Source of the DNA: Bacteroidetes bacterium UBA1941
GTDB lineage: Bacteria > Bacteroidota > Bacteroidia > Chitinophagales > LD1
DNA length: 64,000 nucleotides
Direction: 5' to 3'
Assembly (NCBI GenBank): GCA_002336805.1
Contig: DDEZ01000011.1
Span: 124,001-188,000 of the forward strand
A program made the position numbers and the translations under genes. Positions 53,380 through 60,595 of the stretch are shown one piece after another. Within the stretch, counting starts at the first letter, position 1; every line of letters begins with the position of its first letter. The notes below the pieces were generated by a model, which saw only the letters and a list, made by a program, of their open reading frames with translations, searched no databases and was not told where the DNA came from.

Positions 53380-54267
53380 ATGAAGAACTTTCTGGTACGA
53401 CTCGCCACGGGCCTCATAGTGTCCGCGCTCTTTATCTCTGCTACGCTCTACAGCTGGCTCACATTTGGGCTGGTGATATTGATAGCGGTGACCGGAGCTG
53501 TGTATGAGTTTTACTCCATATCTACTCCTGCCCGCCATGGCAATACTAAGGGCCGCGGTCTGACTGTGGCTCTGGCCATAGCGCTCACAGTCCTGTCCAT
53601 ACTGTTTAATAAAAGGCCGTTCATATTCGCTGACGTCACGATACTGCTGCCGGCAGTTTTGTTCTTCTTCTTTGTCAGGGAGCTATTCACCCGGTCAGAG
53701 AACCCCTTTCAGGAGATCGGCTGGAGCATCCTGCCTTTCATATATATAGTGCTACCCATCATGCTGCTAAACTGGCTGTACTTTGACAAAGGACCGTTGT
53801 TTGCCCTCAGTATCCTGTTCCTCATCTGGTTTTATGACTCTATGTGCTATATCTGTGGGTCACTTTTGGGCCGGACCAAGCTCATAGAGCGCATCTCTCC
53901 CAAGAAGACCGTAGAAGGCCTGGCAGGGGGGATGGTATTATCCCTCGTCTTTGTCTTCTTCTATGATAAGATCTTTGCCTACCTAGGTGCGCAGTTTCAT
54001 ATGAAGCTGCCGCTGGATACCTATACAAACATCAACTGGCTCATCATCGGCTTTGTCACACTGGTGTTTGCCACCTTTGGGGACCTGGTAGAGTCTCTGC
54101 TGAAGCGCAGCCTGCATATCAAGGACTCCGGCTCTATCATGCCGGGACACGGCGGCTTTCTGGACAGGCTGGATGCTATCTTTGTAGCACTGCCATTTGC
54201 AGTGCTGGTCATCTGGTTTACAGACCGGGTAGGAGAGATCAGGCTACTTATAGACTTTCTGAGTTAA
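53380..54267 (+). CDS. cdsA: Phosphatidate cytidylyltransferase
   Basis: The 295-residue protein has about eight membrane helices and the CDP-diglyceride synthase signature near the C-terminus, KDSGSIMPGHGGFLDRLDAI, plus the FGDLVESLLKR segment. It makes CDP-diacylglycerol from phosphatidate and CTP, the precursor of phosphatidylserine and phosphatidylglycerol. It is followed by the decarboxylase gene, so the two form a phospholipid-synthesis pair. Confidence 0.93.
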   Translation: MKNFLVRLATGLIVSALFISATLYSWLTFGLVILIAVTGAVYEFYSISTPARHGNTKGRGLTVALAIALTVLSILFNKRPFIFADVTILLPAVLFFFFVRELFTRSENPFQEIGWSILPFIYIVLPIMLLNWLYFDKGPLFALSILFLIWFYDSMCYICGSLLGRTKLIERISPKKTVEGLAGGMVLSLVFVFFYDKIFAYLGAQFHMKLPLDTYTNINWLIIGFVTLVFATFGDLVESLLKRSLHIKDSGSIMPGHGGFLDRLDAIFVALPFAVLVIWFTDRVGEIRLLIDFLS

Positions 54268-54317
54268 GGAGTTATATACTATCCTGAGCGAACATTCCGC
54301 TCTTTACCCAGTTTTTA

Positions 54318-54325
54318 TACCTTTG
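54318..54325 (+). promoter_or_regulatory. Candidate -7 element upstream of psd
   Basis: TACCTTTG matches the TAnnTTTG consensus exactly and lies 22 bases before the ATG at 54348. The -33 position is poorly conserved. Confidence 0.45.
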
Positions 54326-54347
54326 TAGTTCGTTTATAACCGACTCA

Positions 54348-55028
54348 ATGCGTCCAAGGAAAATGTCGATCCATCGTGAAGGTCACGGGATCATAATCGT
54401 CACAGGCCTTATAGCAGTAGCTATCAACCTGCCTCTGGCTATCATCACAAAGAGCACCTTCCTGGCGGTCATGGTGGCGCTGCTATCTACAGTAGTGATA
54501 CTGGCCTTCATCTCTTTCTTTCGTATCCCTCATCGCGACTTCCGGATAGAGAATAACAAGATCATAGCGCCTGCCGATGGCCGCGTGGTGGTGATAGAGC
54601 AGGTAGAGGAGGGCGAGTACTTCAAAGACAAGCGGATACAGGTATCCATCTTTATGTCCCCGGCCAATGTGCATGTGAACCGCAGCCCTGTGAGCGGCGT
54701 GGTGACCTACCAGAAGTACCACCCGGGCCAGTACCTCGTGGCATGGCATCCTAAGTCATCTGAGAAGAACGAGCGCAACACGGTGGTGATAGAACACCAG
54801 GACGGTATAGAGATACTGATCCGCCAGATAGCCGGCAAACTGGCCCGTAAGATACGCTACTATGTATCTGAGGGTGACTCTATAGACCAGGCCAATGAGT
54901 TTGGCTTTATCAAGTTTGGGTCGCGGGTGGACCTCTTCCTGCCGTTAGGTACTACCATAGACGTGGACCTGAAGCAGAAGGTAAAGGGTGGTATCACCGT
55001 GATCGGCACTCTGCCTGACAAGGCCTAG
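54348..55028 (+). CDS. psd: Phosphatidylserine decarboxylase
   Basis: The 226-residue protein is a short bacterial Psd. An N-terminal hydrophobic region (about residues 14-60) is followed by the APADGRVVVIEQ segment, and the pyruvoyl-forming Gly-Ser occurs in IKFGSRVDLFLP. Cleavage there would create the active pyruvoyl group. It converts phosphatidylserine to phosphatidylethanolamine. The ATG at 54348 is used. An alternative at 54363 would begin at the MSIHREGHG segment. Confidence 0.93.
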   Translation: MRPRKMSIHREGHGIIIVTGLIAVAINLPLAIITKSTFLAVMVALLSTVVILAFISFFRIPHRDFRIENNKIIAPADGRVVVIEQVEEGEYFKDKRIQVSIFMSPANVHVNRSPVSGVVTYQKYHPGQYLVAWHPKSSEKNERNTVVIEHQDGIEILIRQIAGKLARKIRYYVSEGDSIDQANEFGFIKFGSRVDLFLPLGTTIDVDLKQKVKGGITVIGTLPDKA

Positions 55029-55304
55029 ATTCCCTAGATTTTAACATAGCTGCATGTGGTGGAGCCTACTCTGCCGGGAGGTGTCATGGCCTATCGGGAC
55101 CAAGGTTTCCGACTGTAGGAGGAGGCGTGGGACGAAGGGCGAGGGGCGGTGATATAGCTATATGCGGGGTGAAGTCTCGAGCTTAGGGAGCACCTGAAAG
55201 ATTGTTTTTCGACTGAGCGGGATGATCTGGCGGGATTGATTTTGAACCGACGATGGAATGCCAATTCACTGACAATTAAATAGTTGTGCTATATGTAGTG
55301 CAAT
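55029..55304. other. Intergenic stretch after psd, no gene found
   Basis: This 276-base part of the 335-base psd-rpmA gap is unusually rich in G on the plus strand between about 55070 and 55200 and contains a short palindrome, GATATAGCTATATGC, near 55150. I find no credible open frame, tRNA shape or promoter in it. Confidence 0.5.
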
Positions 55305-55334
55305 AAAAAATCCCGGCCTTCAGGGGACCGGGAT
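55305..55334 (-). terminator. Intrinsic terminator of the rplU-rpmA operon
   Basis: The stem ATCCCGG/CCGGGAT has an inner CC-TTCA-GG extension and is followed on the minus strand by a T-run (A-run at 55305-55310). It lies 30 bases after the rpmA stop codon. Confidence 0.88.
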
Positions 55335-55363
55335 CTGTATAATATCTTTAAGACAGGGTTGGC

Positions 55364-55627
55364 TTATGCCTCTGCTGTAGGTACTACGTGTACGAAGCGG
55401 CGGTCGTTTGCGCCCTTGCTGAACTTGACTACGCCGTCTACTACTGCAAAGATCGTGTGATCTTTGCCCAGCATCACACCGTTGCCCGGGTGGTATGCTG
55501 TACCACGCTGACGTACGATGATATTGCCACTGTAGGCCTCCTGGCCACCGTATATCTTAATACCGAGGCGCTTGCTATGTGATTCGCGGCCGTTCTTTAC
55601 TTTACCTTCCCCTTTTTTATGTGCCAT
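55364..55627 (-). CDS. rpmA: 50S ribosomal protein L27
   Basis: The 87-residue protein is full-length L27, with the MAHKKGEGKVKNGRESHSKR start and GIKIYGGQEAYSGNIIVRQR. The conserved tail around VDGVVKFSKGANDRR is also present. L27 contacts the peptidyl-transferase centre. It follows rplU by 36 bases in the usual two-gene operon. Confidence 0.98.
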   Translation of the reverse strand: MAHKKGEGKVKNGRESHSKRLGIKIYGGQEAYSGNIIVRQRGTAYHPGNGVMLGKDHTIFAVVDGVVKFSKGANDRRFVHVVPTAEA

Positions 55628-55663
55628 GACTTGGTTTCTCCTGTGTCTTTAGTTATAATAAAA

Positions 55664-55972
55664 TTAAGCAACGCTGTCTACGCTGATCTGGGTCAGAGCC
55701 TGACGGTGTCCGTTCAGCTTCTTGTAGCCCTTGCGCCTTTTCTTCTTGAAAATGACCACTTTGTCACCTTTCAGGTGCTTAAGGATAGTGGCCGATACAG
55801 CTGCACCAGCTACGGTAGGGACACCTACGTTTACTGCGCTGCCATTGTCAGTGAGGAGGACCTTGTCAAAGGTCACTTTGTCTCCCTCGTTGCCTTCGAG
55901 CCTGTGGACGTAGAGCTTCTTGCCTGCTTCGGCCTTAAACTGCTGTCCTGCTATTTCTACGATTGCGTACAT
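55664..55972 (-). CDS. rplU: 50S ribosomal protein L21
   Basis: The 102-residue protein is full-length L21, starting MYAIVEIAGQQFKAEAGKKL and containing VVIFKKKRRKGYKKLNGHRQ near the C-terminus. It binds 23S rRNA at the base of the large subunit. The ATG at 55972 is chosen. An upstream in-frame ATG at 56023 falls within the promoter. Confidence 0.97.
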   Translation of the reverse strand: MYAIVEIAGQQFKAEAGKKLYVHRLEGNEGDKVTFDKVLLTDNGSAVNVGVPTVAGAAVSATILKHLKGDKVVIFKKKRRKGYKKLNGHRQALTQISVDSVA

Positions 55973-55993
55973 TACTTTACTATTTTGGGACTG

Positions 55994-56024
55994 CAAATGT
56001 AGTCTTTTGCCGCAAATAAACAAA
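55994..56024 (-). promoter_or_regulatory. Promoter of the rplU-rpmA operon
   Basis: On the minus strand, TTTG (56024-56021), a 19-nt spacer and TACATTTG (56001-55994) match the Bacteroidota consensus at every defined position. The start codon lies 21 bases beyond the second element. Confidence 0.85.
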
Positions 56025-56097
56025 AGGTGGGTGGATTTTTGTTTTGGGATGCGGTTTTTGCTGGTTTATCCGGTATCCTCCGGGTGCCGCTCACCAT

Positions 56098-56880
56098 CTA
56101 CTGCTGCGTATATTGATAGGTCAGGGAGTCGGTAGCTGAGCCTTCTGTGACATACATTTTGACAGGCAGGTTGTCGCTATTGTAGGTGTAGGTGGCTGTG
56201 ACCGGGGTCACGTTGGTCACTGCTCCTGTGGTAGTATCGTACTCTGTAGACTTGGCTATGGTAAAGTTATTGGGGTAGGCAGAGTAGTAGATGAAAGCCT
56301 CTACGACATCGGAGAGGTATTTGCGGAAAAAGGATGCGAGGGGATTGACCTTATTATCATAGGCTGTATATTCCAGCTTGTTTGCCAGCTTATAGTTGCC
56401 CCCTATGTTCAGGCTTTTGGTCCTCTGTGCCAGTTTGCCATCTGTGTAGGTAAACTCAAACAGTACGTCATCAGTAGCGGGGTTTTCGTAGTTTACGGTA
56501 GCGGTATTGACAGTGTTGTCAGCGTTGAATGCAAAGACAGTGGTCTTTGTTTTTGTATTGGCCGGCTGATCGTAGGCTACTACTGAGAATATACGGCCAC
56601 TGGCATCATAGTATACACTGTCTATCTCATTGAGGCTGCCGCTGATGGTGCTGGTGCGGCGTACCAGTTTGTCTCCGGAGTAGAAGAGGTCTATAGAAGA
56701 TGTAGGACCATAGAGGCGGGTCAGCTTGCCCTGGGCATCAAAATCATAGTTGGTAGCTGTACTGCCCGTGCTGAGCTGGCTGATCAGGAAGGTCTTGGCT
56801 GGTTCGTTTTTCTTGCATCCTGTAGAGACTGCTATGAGCGATAGTACGGCAAATGCAAAGGCTAGTGGTCTGATGTTCAT
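56098..56880 (-). CDS. Lipoprotein of unknown function
   Basis: The 260-residue lipoprotein (LIAVSTGCKKN) is built from repeated beta-hairpins with YD-like turns such as TATNYDFDAQGKLTRLY, VYYDASGRIFSVVAYD and FAFNADNTVNTATVNYE. This pattern resembles DUF4595-type lipoproteins of Bacteroidota, which have no known function. It is monocistronic, 75 bases beyond the L21 promoter region on the same strand. Confidence 0.72.
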   Translation of the reverse strand: MNIRPLAFAFAVLSLIAVSTGCKKNEPAKTFLISQLSTGSTATNYDFDAQGKLTRLYGPTSSIDLFYSGDKLVRRTSTISGSLNEIDSVYYDASGRIFSVVAYDQPANTKTKTTVFAFNADNTVNTATVNYENPATDDVLFEFTYTDGKLAQRTKSLNIGGNYKLANKLEYTAYDNKVNPLASFFRKYLSDVVEAFIYYSAYPNNFTIAKSTEYDTTTGAVTNVTPVTATYTYNSDNLPVKMYVTEGSATDSLTYQYTQQ

Positions 56881-57006
56881 TTTAGATTGGTTTTAGTACT
56901 ACAAATGTAGTGAAAGACGGCCATACTATGCCGCTACTGCGCTTAACGCTCACTGCGCACCTTGAGAAACTTGGTACAATGAGGGCTAATCTTTAACATT
57001 ACTGCT

Positions 57007-57705
57007 ATGTCCGGTCTACCATCATCTGCACAGCAGGTACTGTATGCAGCCAGTTTCCAGGAGCTGGTCTCGTTGCCCTTTGGCGGTGTGGTGAATGCTG
57101 CCTGCTGGTCGCGGCAGCTGCGTGGGGACTTTGGCGAGATAGTGCGGAAGGTGCCGCTGGAGGGCAATATCACCGTGCTGGAGGAGGAGGCGCTGCTGGC
57201 GCTGGACCTGAGCCCGGAGGGACAGGTGGCGCGCGAGGTGCTGCTGAGTGATATGCGGCTGCTCACAGACCACGGTGCCGCGCCGGTGCTGAACCTGATC
57301 CGGCACTATGACAGGGATGCGGCTGTTCCTTTCTTCCCCACAGATGTGTACTCCTGGCATGTGGACCGCGCGCCGGTACCGACGGCTACCTATCTCTGCA
57401 CCTACTACGGCGCGGCGAGTGAGATCCTGCCCAATGCACAGGCCGAGCAAAAAATAATGGTGCCTGAAATACGCGCGGAGCTGTGGCAGCTCTATGGCGG
57501 TGGTGAGGAGGGCTTTGAGGAGTGGCTCAGTGAGCACTTCTATGACCTGCACTACCAGGCTGTACCAGATGCGCAGCCGGTGCAGCTGGGTACAGGCCAC
57601 CTGTGGCGGCTGGCGGTAGACTGCCCGGGGAGTGGTGTGCTGCCCTGTGTGCACCGGGCGCCAGTGGAGGCCGATGGGAGGGTGAGGTTGCTGCTGATCT
57701 GCTGA
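57007..57705 (+). CDS. DUF1826-like protein, possible 2-oxoglutarate/iron oxygenase fold
   Basis: The 232-residue protein resembles the DUF1826 family. Segments ACWSRQLRGDFGEIVRKV near the start, WHVDRAPVPTATYLCTYYG in the middle and CVHRAPVEADGRVRLLL at the end have the spacing of an HxD...H double-stranded beta-helix iron site (His-Asp in WHVDRA, His in VHRAP). Whether it is an active oxygenase is not known. It is the last host-like gene before the accessory island and its base composition matches the rest of the chromosome. Confidence 0.6.
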   Translation: MSGLPSSAQQVLYAASFQELVSLPFGGVVNAACWSRQLRGDFGEIVRKVPLEGNITVLEEEALLALDLSPEGQVAREVLLSDMRLLTDHGAAPVLNLIRHYDRDAAVPFFPTDVYSWHVDRAPVPTATYLCTYYGAASEILPNAQAEQKIMVPEIRAELWQLYGGGEEGFEEWLSEHFYDLHYQAVPDAQPVQLGTGHLWRLAVDCPGSGVLPCVHRAPVEADGRVRLLLIC

Positions 57706-57720
57706 CGGCTGATACTTGTC

Positions 57721-57790
57721 GCGGAACTAAGTTCCGCAATGTGCCTGGTAGGGAGTATGCGCTTTGTGTGAGGCACGGAACTAAGTTCCG
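57721..57790. repeat. REP palindrome pair (REPIN-like), copy 1
   Basis: Two copies of a palindrome lie 16 bases after the DUF1826-like stop codon. The first is GCGGAACTAAGTTCCGC at 57721-57737, and the second is CGGAACTAAGTTCCG at 57776-57790. The spacer between them (57738-57775) contains GAGTATGCGCTTTGTGTGAG, and the second palindrome is followed by CGCCAGTGGGG. The same arrangement recurs near 59704, so this is a dispersed paired element. Confidence 0.88.
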
Positions 57791-57807
57791 CGCCAGTGGG
57801 GGATTAA

Positions 57808-57831
57808 GGTTCAAGCGAGTAAGCTTGAACC
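57808..57831. repeat. Perfect inverted repeat next to the REP pair
   Basis: GGTTCAAGC and GCTTGAACC form a 9-bp stem with a GAGTAA loop. It follows the first REP pair by 17 bases, and its sequence is unrelated to the REP palindrome. A degenerate REP-like GCGAGAACCTAGTT follows at 57835-57848. Confidence 0.65.
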
Positions 57832-57846
57832 AGCGCGAGAACCTAG

Positions 57847-58392
57847 TTAATAACTCTCAGCAATAAAGTTATTTCTATCAATGTTATCTATTATCAAGCT
57901 TTCGATATGGTGGGGCATTTCACATTGATATTCGCTTGCGGAATATGTGCATCTCGGACATTCAAAATTGGGACCAAAACTAGTTTTGTATTGTATCATG
58001 GTAGTAGTACATTTTGGACAATGAGCAGTTAATTGAGTTATTTGCCACCCTGAATTTGTGTGCTTCCATTTCCAACTCCACTTCCAATTTTTTAAGACTC
58101 CTTCCGTATAATTCAAAAATTTAGGCAAGGGTGGGGTTTGTGGTTGTGAAAATCGCCGGAGAATTACTATGAATACAAGTATAGCAGCTGCACTAGAGAG
58201 AACCCACCATAATTTTATTTCAAAAGATAACACCCGAGTAAGGGTCTTTATAAGGTAGTTTGAAACTAAAATGAAAGTTGTTCCAAGAGGAAGTTCTTTT
58301 ATATAATCGTGAATTATAGGGATAAGTGAACCTACCACAGCAGGTATAATTCCTAATGCTAATGGCGATTTTATCCACGAATCCTTTTTCAT
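57847..58392 (-). CDS. AT-rich membrane protein with a zinc ribbon
   Basis: The 181-residue protein has two predicted membrane helices (about 12-30 and 61-79) and a C-terminal cytoplasmic zinc ribbon with paired CPKC and CPRC knuckles separated by about 17 residues. A Trp/Lys-rich linker (NWKWSWKWKHTNSGW) joins them. I recognise no family. It lies 12 bases downstream of another AT-rich membrane protein gene, so the two form an operon. Both are clearly richer in A and T than the flanking genes, suggesting recent acquisition. Confidence 0.72.
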   Translation of the reverse strand: MKKDSWIKSPLALGIIPAVVGSLIPIIHDYIKELPLGTTFILVSNYLIKTLTRVLSFEIKLWWVLSSAAAILVFIVILRRFSQPQTPPLPKFLNYTEGVLKNWKWSWKWKHTNSGWQITQLTAHCPKCTTTMIQYKTSFGPNFECPRCTYSASEYQCEMPHHIESLIIDNIDRNNFIAESY

Positions 58393-58404
58393 TTCCGACC
58401 AATA

Positions 58405-58965
58405 TTAAATATCAAATGTTTCGGTACCTATTTGCTTGTCAATCTCTTGAATTCTTTCATCAACCATATTGAGTTCTATATGATGTTTATTCAAGGACAA
58501 AAGCAAATCCCTTTTCTTTATGTGAGCAAGTAGATATGCAAACGTCGATTCGTAAATGCTCTCAAATATTTCTTCTAATCCGACTAGCTTATTCTTTATT
58601 AATAGACAAGCACCCGCGGTTAAAACACCAACTAAACTCCATGTTTCTAATAGTCCAGAAATATTGCATGGGACAAGATTATATTTCGTCAAAAAGTAAA
58701 AAAATCCTAATGATAACAGCAATAATATTGTAACAAGGAGGTTGCCTAATACCCGAGAAATTTGAAGTAATCTTGACTTCAGGTTTTCCTTCGAAGAAAT
58801 CAATTTATACAGTTTGGTGTATCGATTAGCTAGTAGATCTCTTTCTTTTATTAAAGTCTCTTTTATACAATTCGAAGAATTTTGATAACAATAGACTACG
58901 TACACTATTATCAATAAAATGACTAGGAATAACACGGTGTTGCGGAAAGAGTAATCGGTATTCAT
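58405..58965 (-). CDS. AT-rich membrane protein with coiled coil
   Basis: The 186-residue protein has three predicted membrane helices (about 8-27, 76-93 and 105-122). A helical linker follows the first membrane segment and the C-terminal part is an amphipathic helix with Leu/Ile heptads (LLSLNKHHIELNMVDERIQE). I recognise no family. It precedes the zinc-ribbon membrane protein gene by 12 bases on the same strand, so they may work together at the membrane. The AT-rich codon use differs from the chromosome around it. Confidence 0.72.
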   Translation of the reverse strand: MNTDYSFRNTVLFLVILLIIVYVVYCYQNSSNCIKETLIKERDLLANRYTKLYKLISSKENLKSRLLQISRVLGNLLVTILLLLSLGFFYFLTKYNLVPCNISGLLETWSLVGVLTAGACLLIKNKLVGLEEIFESIYESTFAYLLAHIKKRDLLLSLNKHHIELNMVDERIQEIDKQIGTETFDI

Positions 58966-59037
58966 ATAAATTTATAGAGAATAAAAGTACAAATTGATTT
59001 TTCTAAAATATAGAGCTTTGTTTTTTGTTTACAAGTT

Positions 59038-59786
59038 CCCCTACTGGCGCGGAACTTAGTTCCGTGCCGAAGCTGGGCGCAAGCTTAACGGCGGAACTTA
59101 GTTGCGCGAGTAAAGTTGCTTTCTTAAAAGTATTATATTTAAGTATGAGCGACAAATGGAAAGTGCGTGATAATGCGGAGCCTTATTTTGTGACTTTTGC
59201 GGTCAATGGATGGATAGATGTTTTTACACGCAATCTTTACCGCAATATTTTCTGTGAGAGTATAGCCTATTGTCAGGAGCACAAAGGACTGGAGCTATAT
59301 GCCTGGGTGCTGATGACCAACCATGTGCATATGATCATCGGCTCGGCCGGAGAACGCGCTATAAGTGATATTGTACGCGACTTGAAAAAATATACTTCGG
59401 TACACATCGTGAGGGCAGTGATCGCTAATGATCAGGAGAGCCGTAAGGAGTGGATGCTTCAGATATTTGGCCAATCAGCGACTGATAGTGCGAAGCATGA
59501 TAAGTTCCTTTTCTGGCAGGAGCAGTACCATCCTATACAGCTATCTGATGCTACGATCTTCAAACAGAAAATGGATTACATTCATGATAACCCGGTTCGT
59601 GCTGGGTTTGTATCCGAGCCGGAGCATTATCTGTATAGCAGTGCTATAGATTTTTGTGGTGGTAAGGGGTTGTTGAGGTTGGAGCCTGTGTAGGCGATGT
59701 GTCGCGGAACTAAGTTCCGCAAATGTTCCTGATGTTGAGTATGCGCTTTGTGTGAGGTACGGAACTAAGTTCCGCGCCAGTTGGGG
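59038..59786. mobile_element. RAYT transposase unit bounded by inverted REP repeats
   Basis: A RAYT gene (59145-59693) lies between two copies of a 31-bp repeat in opposite orientation, at 59038-59068 and 59756-59786, which match at 29 of 31 positions. Each contains the CGGAACTTAGTTCCG palindrome (or its complement) and a GGGG end preceded by CGCCAGT. A damaged palindrome, GCGGAACTTAGTTGCGC, lies at 59091-59107. This arrangement fits a REP-associated mobile unit or its relic. Transposition itself is not shown. Confidence 0.8.
59145..59693 (+). CDS. REP-associated tyrosine transposase (RAYT)
   Basis: The 182-residue protein belongs to the Y1/HUH nuclease group related to IS200/IS605 TnpA. The metal-binding HUH motif is MTNHVHMII (His60 and His62). 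Near the C-terminus are FWQEQYHP (Tyr128) and KMDYIHDNPVRAGF (Tyr145), either of which could hold the nucleophile. The ending HYLYSSAIDF is typical of RAYTs. RAYTs act on single-stranded palindromic REP sequences. The gene sits between palindromes, as expected. The ATG at 59145 is chosen. The frame is open upstream to 59025, but those codons fall in the REP sequences. Confidence 0.9.
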   Translation: MSDKWKVRDNAEPYFVTFAVNGWIDVFTRNLYRNIFCESIAYCQEHKGLELYAWVLMTNHVHMIIGSAGERAISDIVRDLKKYTSVHIVRAVIANDQESRKEWMLQIFGQSATDSAKHDKFLFWQEQYHPIQLSDATIFKQKMDYIHDNPVRAGFVSEPEHYLYSSAIDFCGGKGLLRLEPV

Positions 59787-59815
59787 CTTTGTGTGAGGTA
59801 CGGAACTAAGTTCCG
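59704..59815. repeat. REP palindrome array, copy 2
   Basis: Three palindromes lie in a row: GCGGAACTAAGTTCCGC at 59704-59720, CGGAACTAAGTTCCG at 59760-59774 and CGGAACTAAGTTCCG at 59801-59815. The first two and their spacer match the pair at 57721-57790 closely, and the third repeats the CTTTGTGTGAGGTA lead-in. The third palindrome also encodes the stop codon of the gene at 59806-60414. Confidence 0.9.
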
Positions 59816-60414
59816 AGCCGAAGCTCTGTTATAGTCCCCGATATCTTCTTTATTTTTATGCTACTGTTATCTTCTTCGTAGGATAAATGGAATTTGTCTA
59901 AAACCCTTATGAAATCTTGAATATAACTCAGTGAAGTTTTCTTTGTTTCACTTTCACGCTCAAAATCGAATGTTCCAAAATGTTCCTTAACAACTAGATA
60001 GTAATCACCCATATCAAAGGGATAGGGACTCGGAGATATTGATCCTTCATATCCAATAAGACTGATTATATGAAAAATTAAATTCTTTTCTACGACACCC
60101 CAATCTTTCAACTCATTGTACCAGTCAGCGTTACTATATGTTTCATCACGCTCCAGTTCTTCCTGCGAGAAATAATTAAGTAAATTTCCCTCAGGAGACA
60201 TGAAATGATGAAAATAAATTTGTTCAGTCTGCTTGTTTGCAAGGGTAATTTCCTCTCCTCCGTTATTTATGTATTTAATATGCCCCGTCTCTTTATATTC
60301 TGGTTGATATGAATTGTAAAGTACAAAGCGGTCATTTTCATGAATCTTTTGAAGCAATGTATGCAATCCATATTTAAGTTTAGCTGCTTGTAGGGCTTTC
60401 TCGTCTATGTTCAT
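59806..60414 (-). CDS. AT-rich protein of unknown function ending in a REP
   Basis: The 202-residue protein is acidic, lacks signal peptide and membrane helices, and has no recognised family. It mixes helices and strands, with notable blocks YFHHFMSPEGNLLNYFSQEE and GDYYLVVKEHFGTFDFERES. Its last codons and TAG stop codon lie in the third REP palindrome of the adjacent array (the ending reads ELRLGT). The original C-terminus may therefore have been longer or different. The AT-rich composition again suggests transfer. Confidence 0.7.
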   Translation of the reverse strand: MNIDEKALQAAKLKYGLHTLLQKIHENDRFVLYNSYQPEYKETGHIKYINNGGEEITLANKQTEQIYFHHFMSPEGNLLNYFSQEELERDETYSNADWYNELKDWGVVEKNLIFHIISLIGYEGSISPSPYPFDMGDYYLVVKEHFGTFDFERESETKKTSLSYIQDFIRVLDKFHLSYEEDNSSIKIKKISGTITELRLGT

Positions 60415-60595
60415 ATTATTATTTTCCTGCCTAACAATGAAACTGTGTAAGAGACACGCGTAGGCCTAAGGTAACACAAAGATTCCTCTTTCATCTTGAG
60501 GCGCTCGCCTTCCTCGCCTCCCGGTAATAACGCACGACACAGGTAGCTTATTTTTTCCTCTAATACACCTCCCTTGCTTTTCTTACCTTCACCCC

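Noticed and set aside
57808..57831. tRNA T-arm
   Set aside because: The hairpin GGTTCAAGC/GCTTGAACC is a perfect inverted repeat without a surrounding cloverleaf.
57603..57866. Open frame across the first REP pair
   Set aside because: It reads in another frame over the 3' end of the DUF1826-like gene and across palindromes, with no sign of protein-coding pattern.
59025..59144. N-terminal extension of the RAYT frame upstream of 59145
   Set aside because: The extra 40 codons read through REP palindromes and start at a TTG. The ATG at 59145 gives the normal family start.
57721..59815. CRISPR array
   Set aside because: The repeats are palindromes in irregular spacing and orientation with similar spacers, and no cas genes are present.
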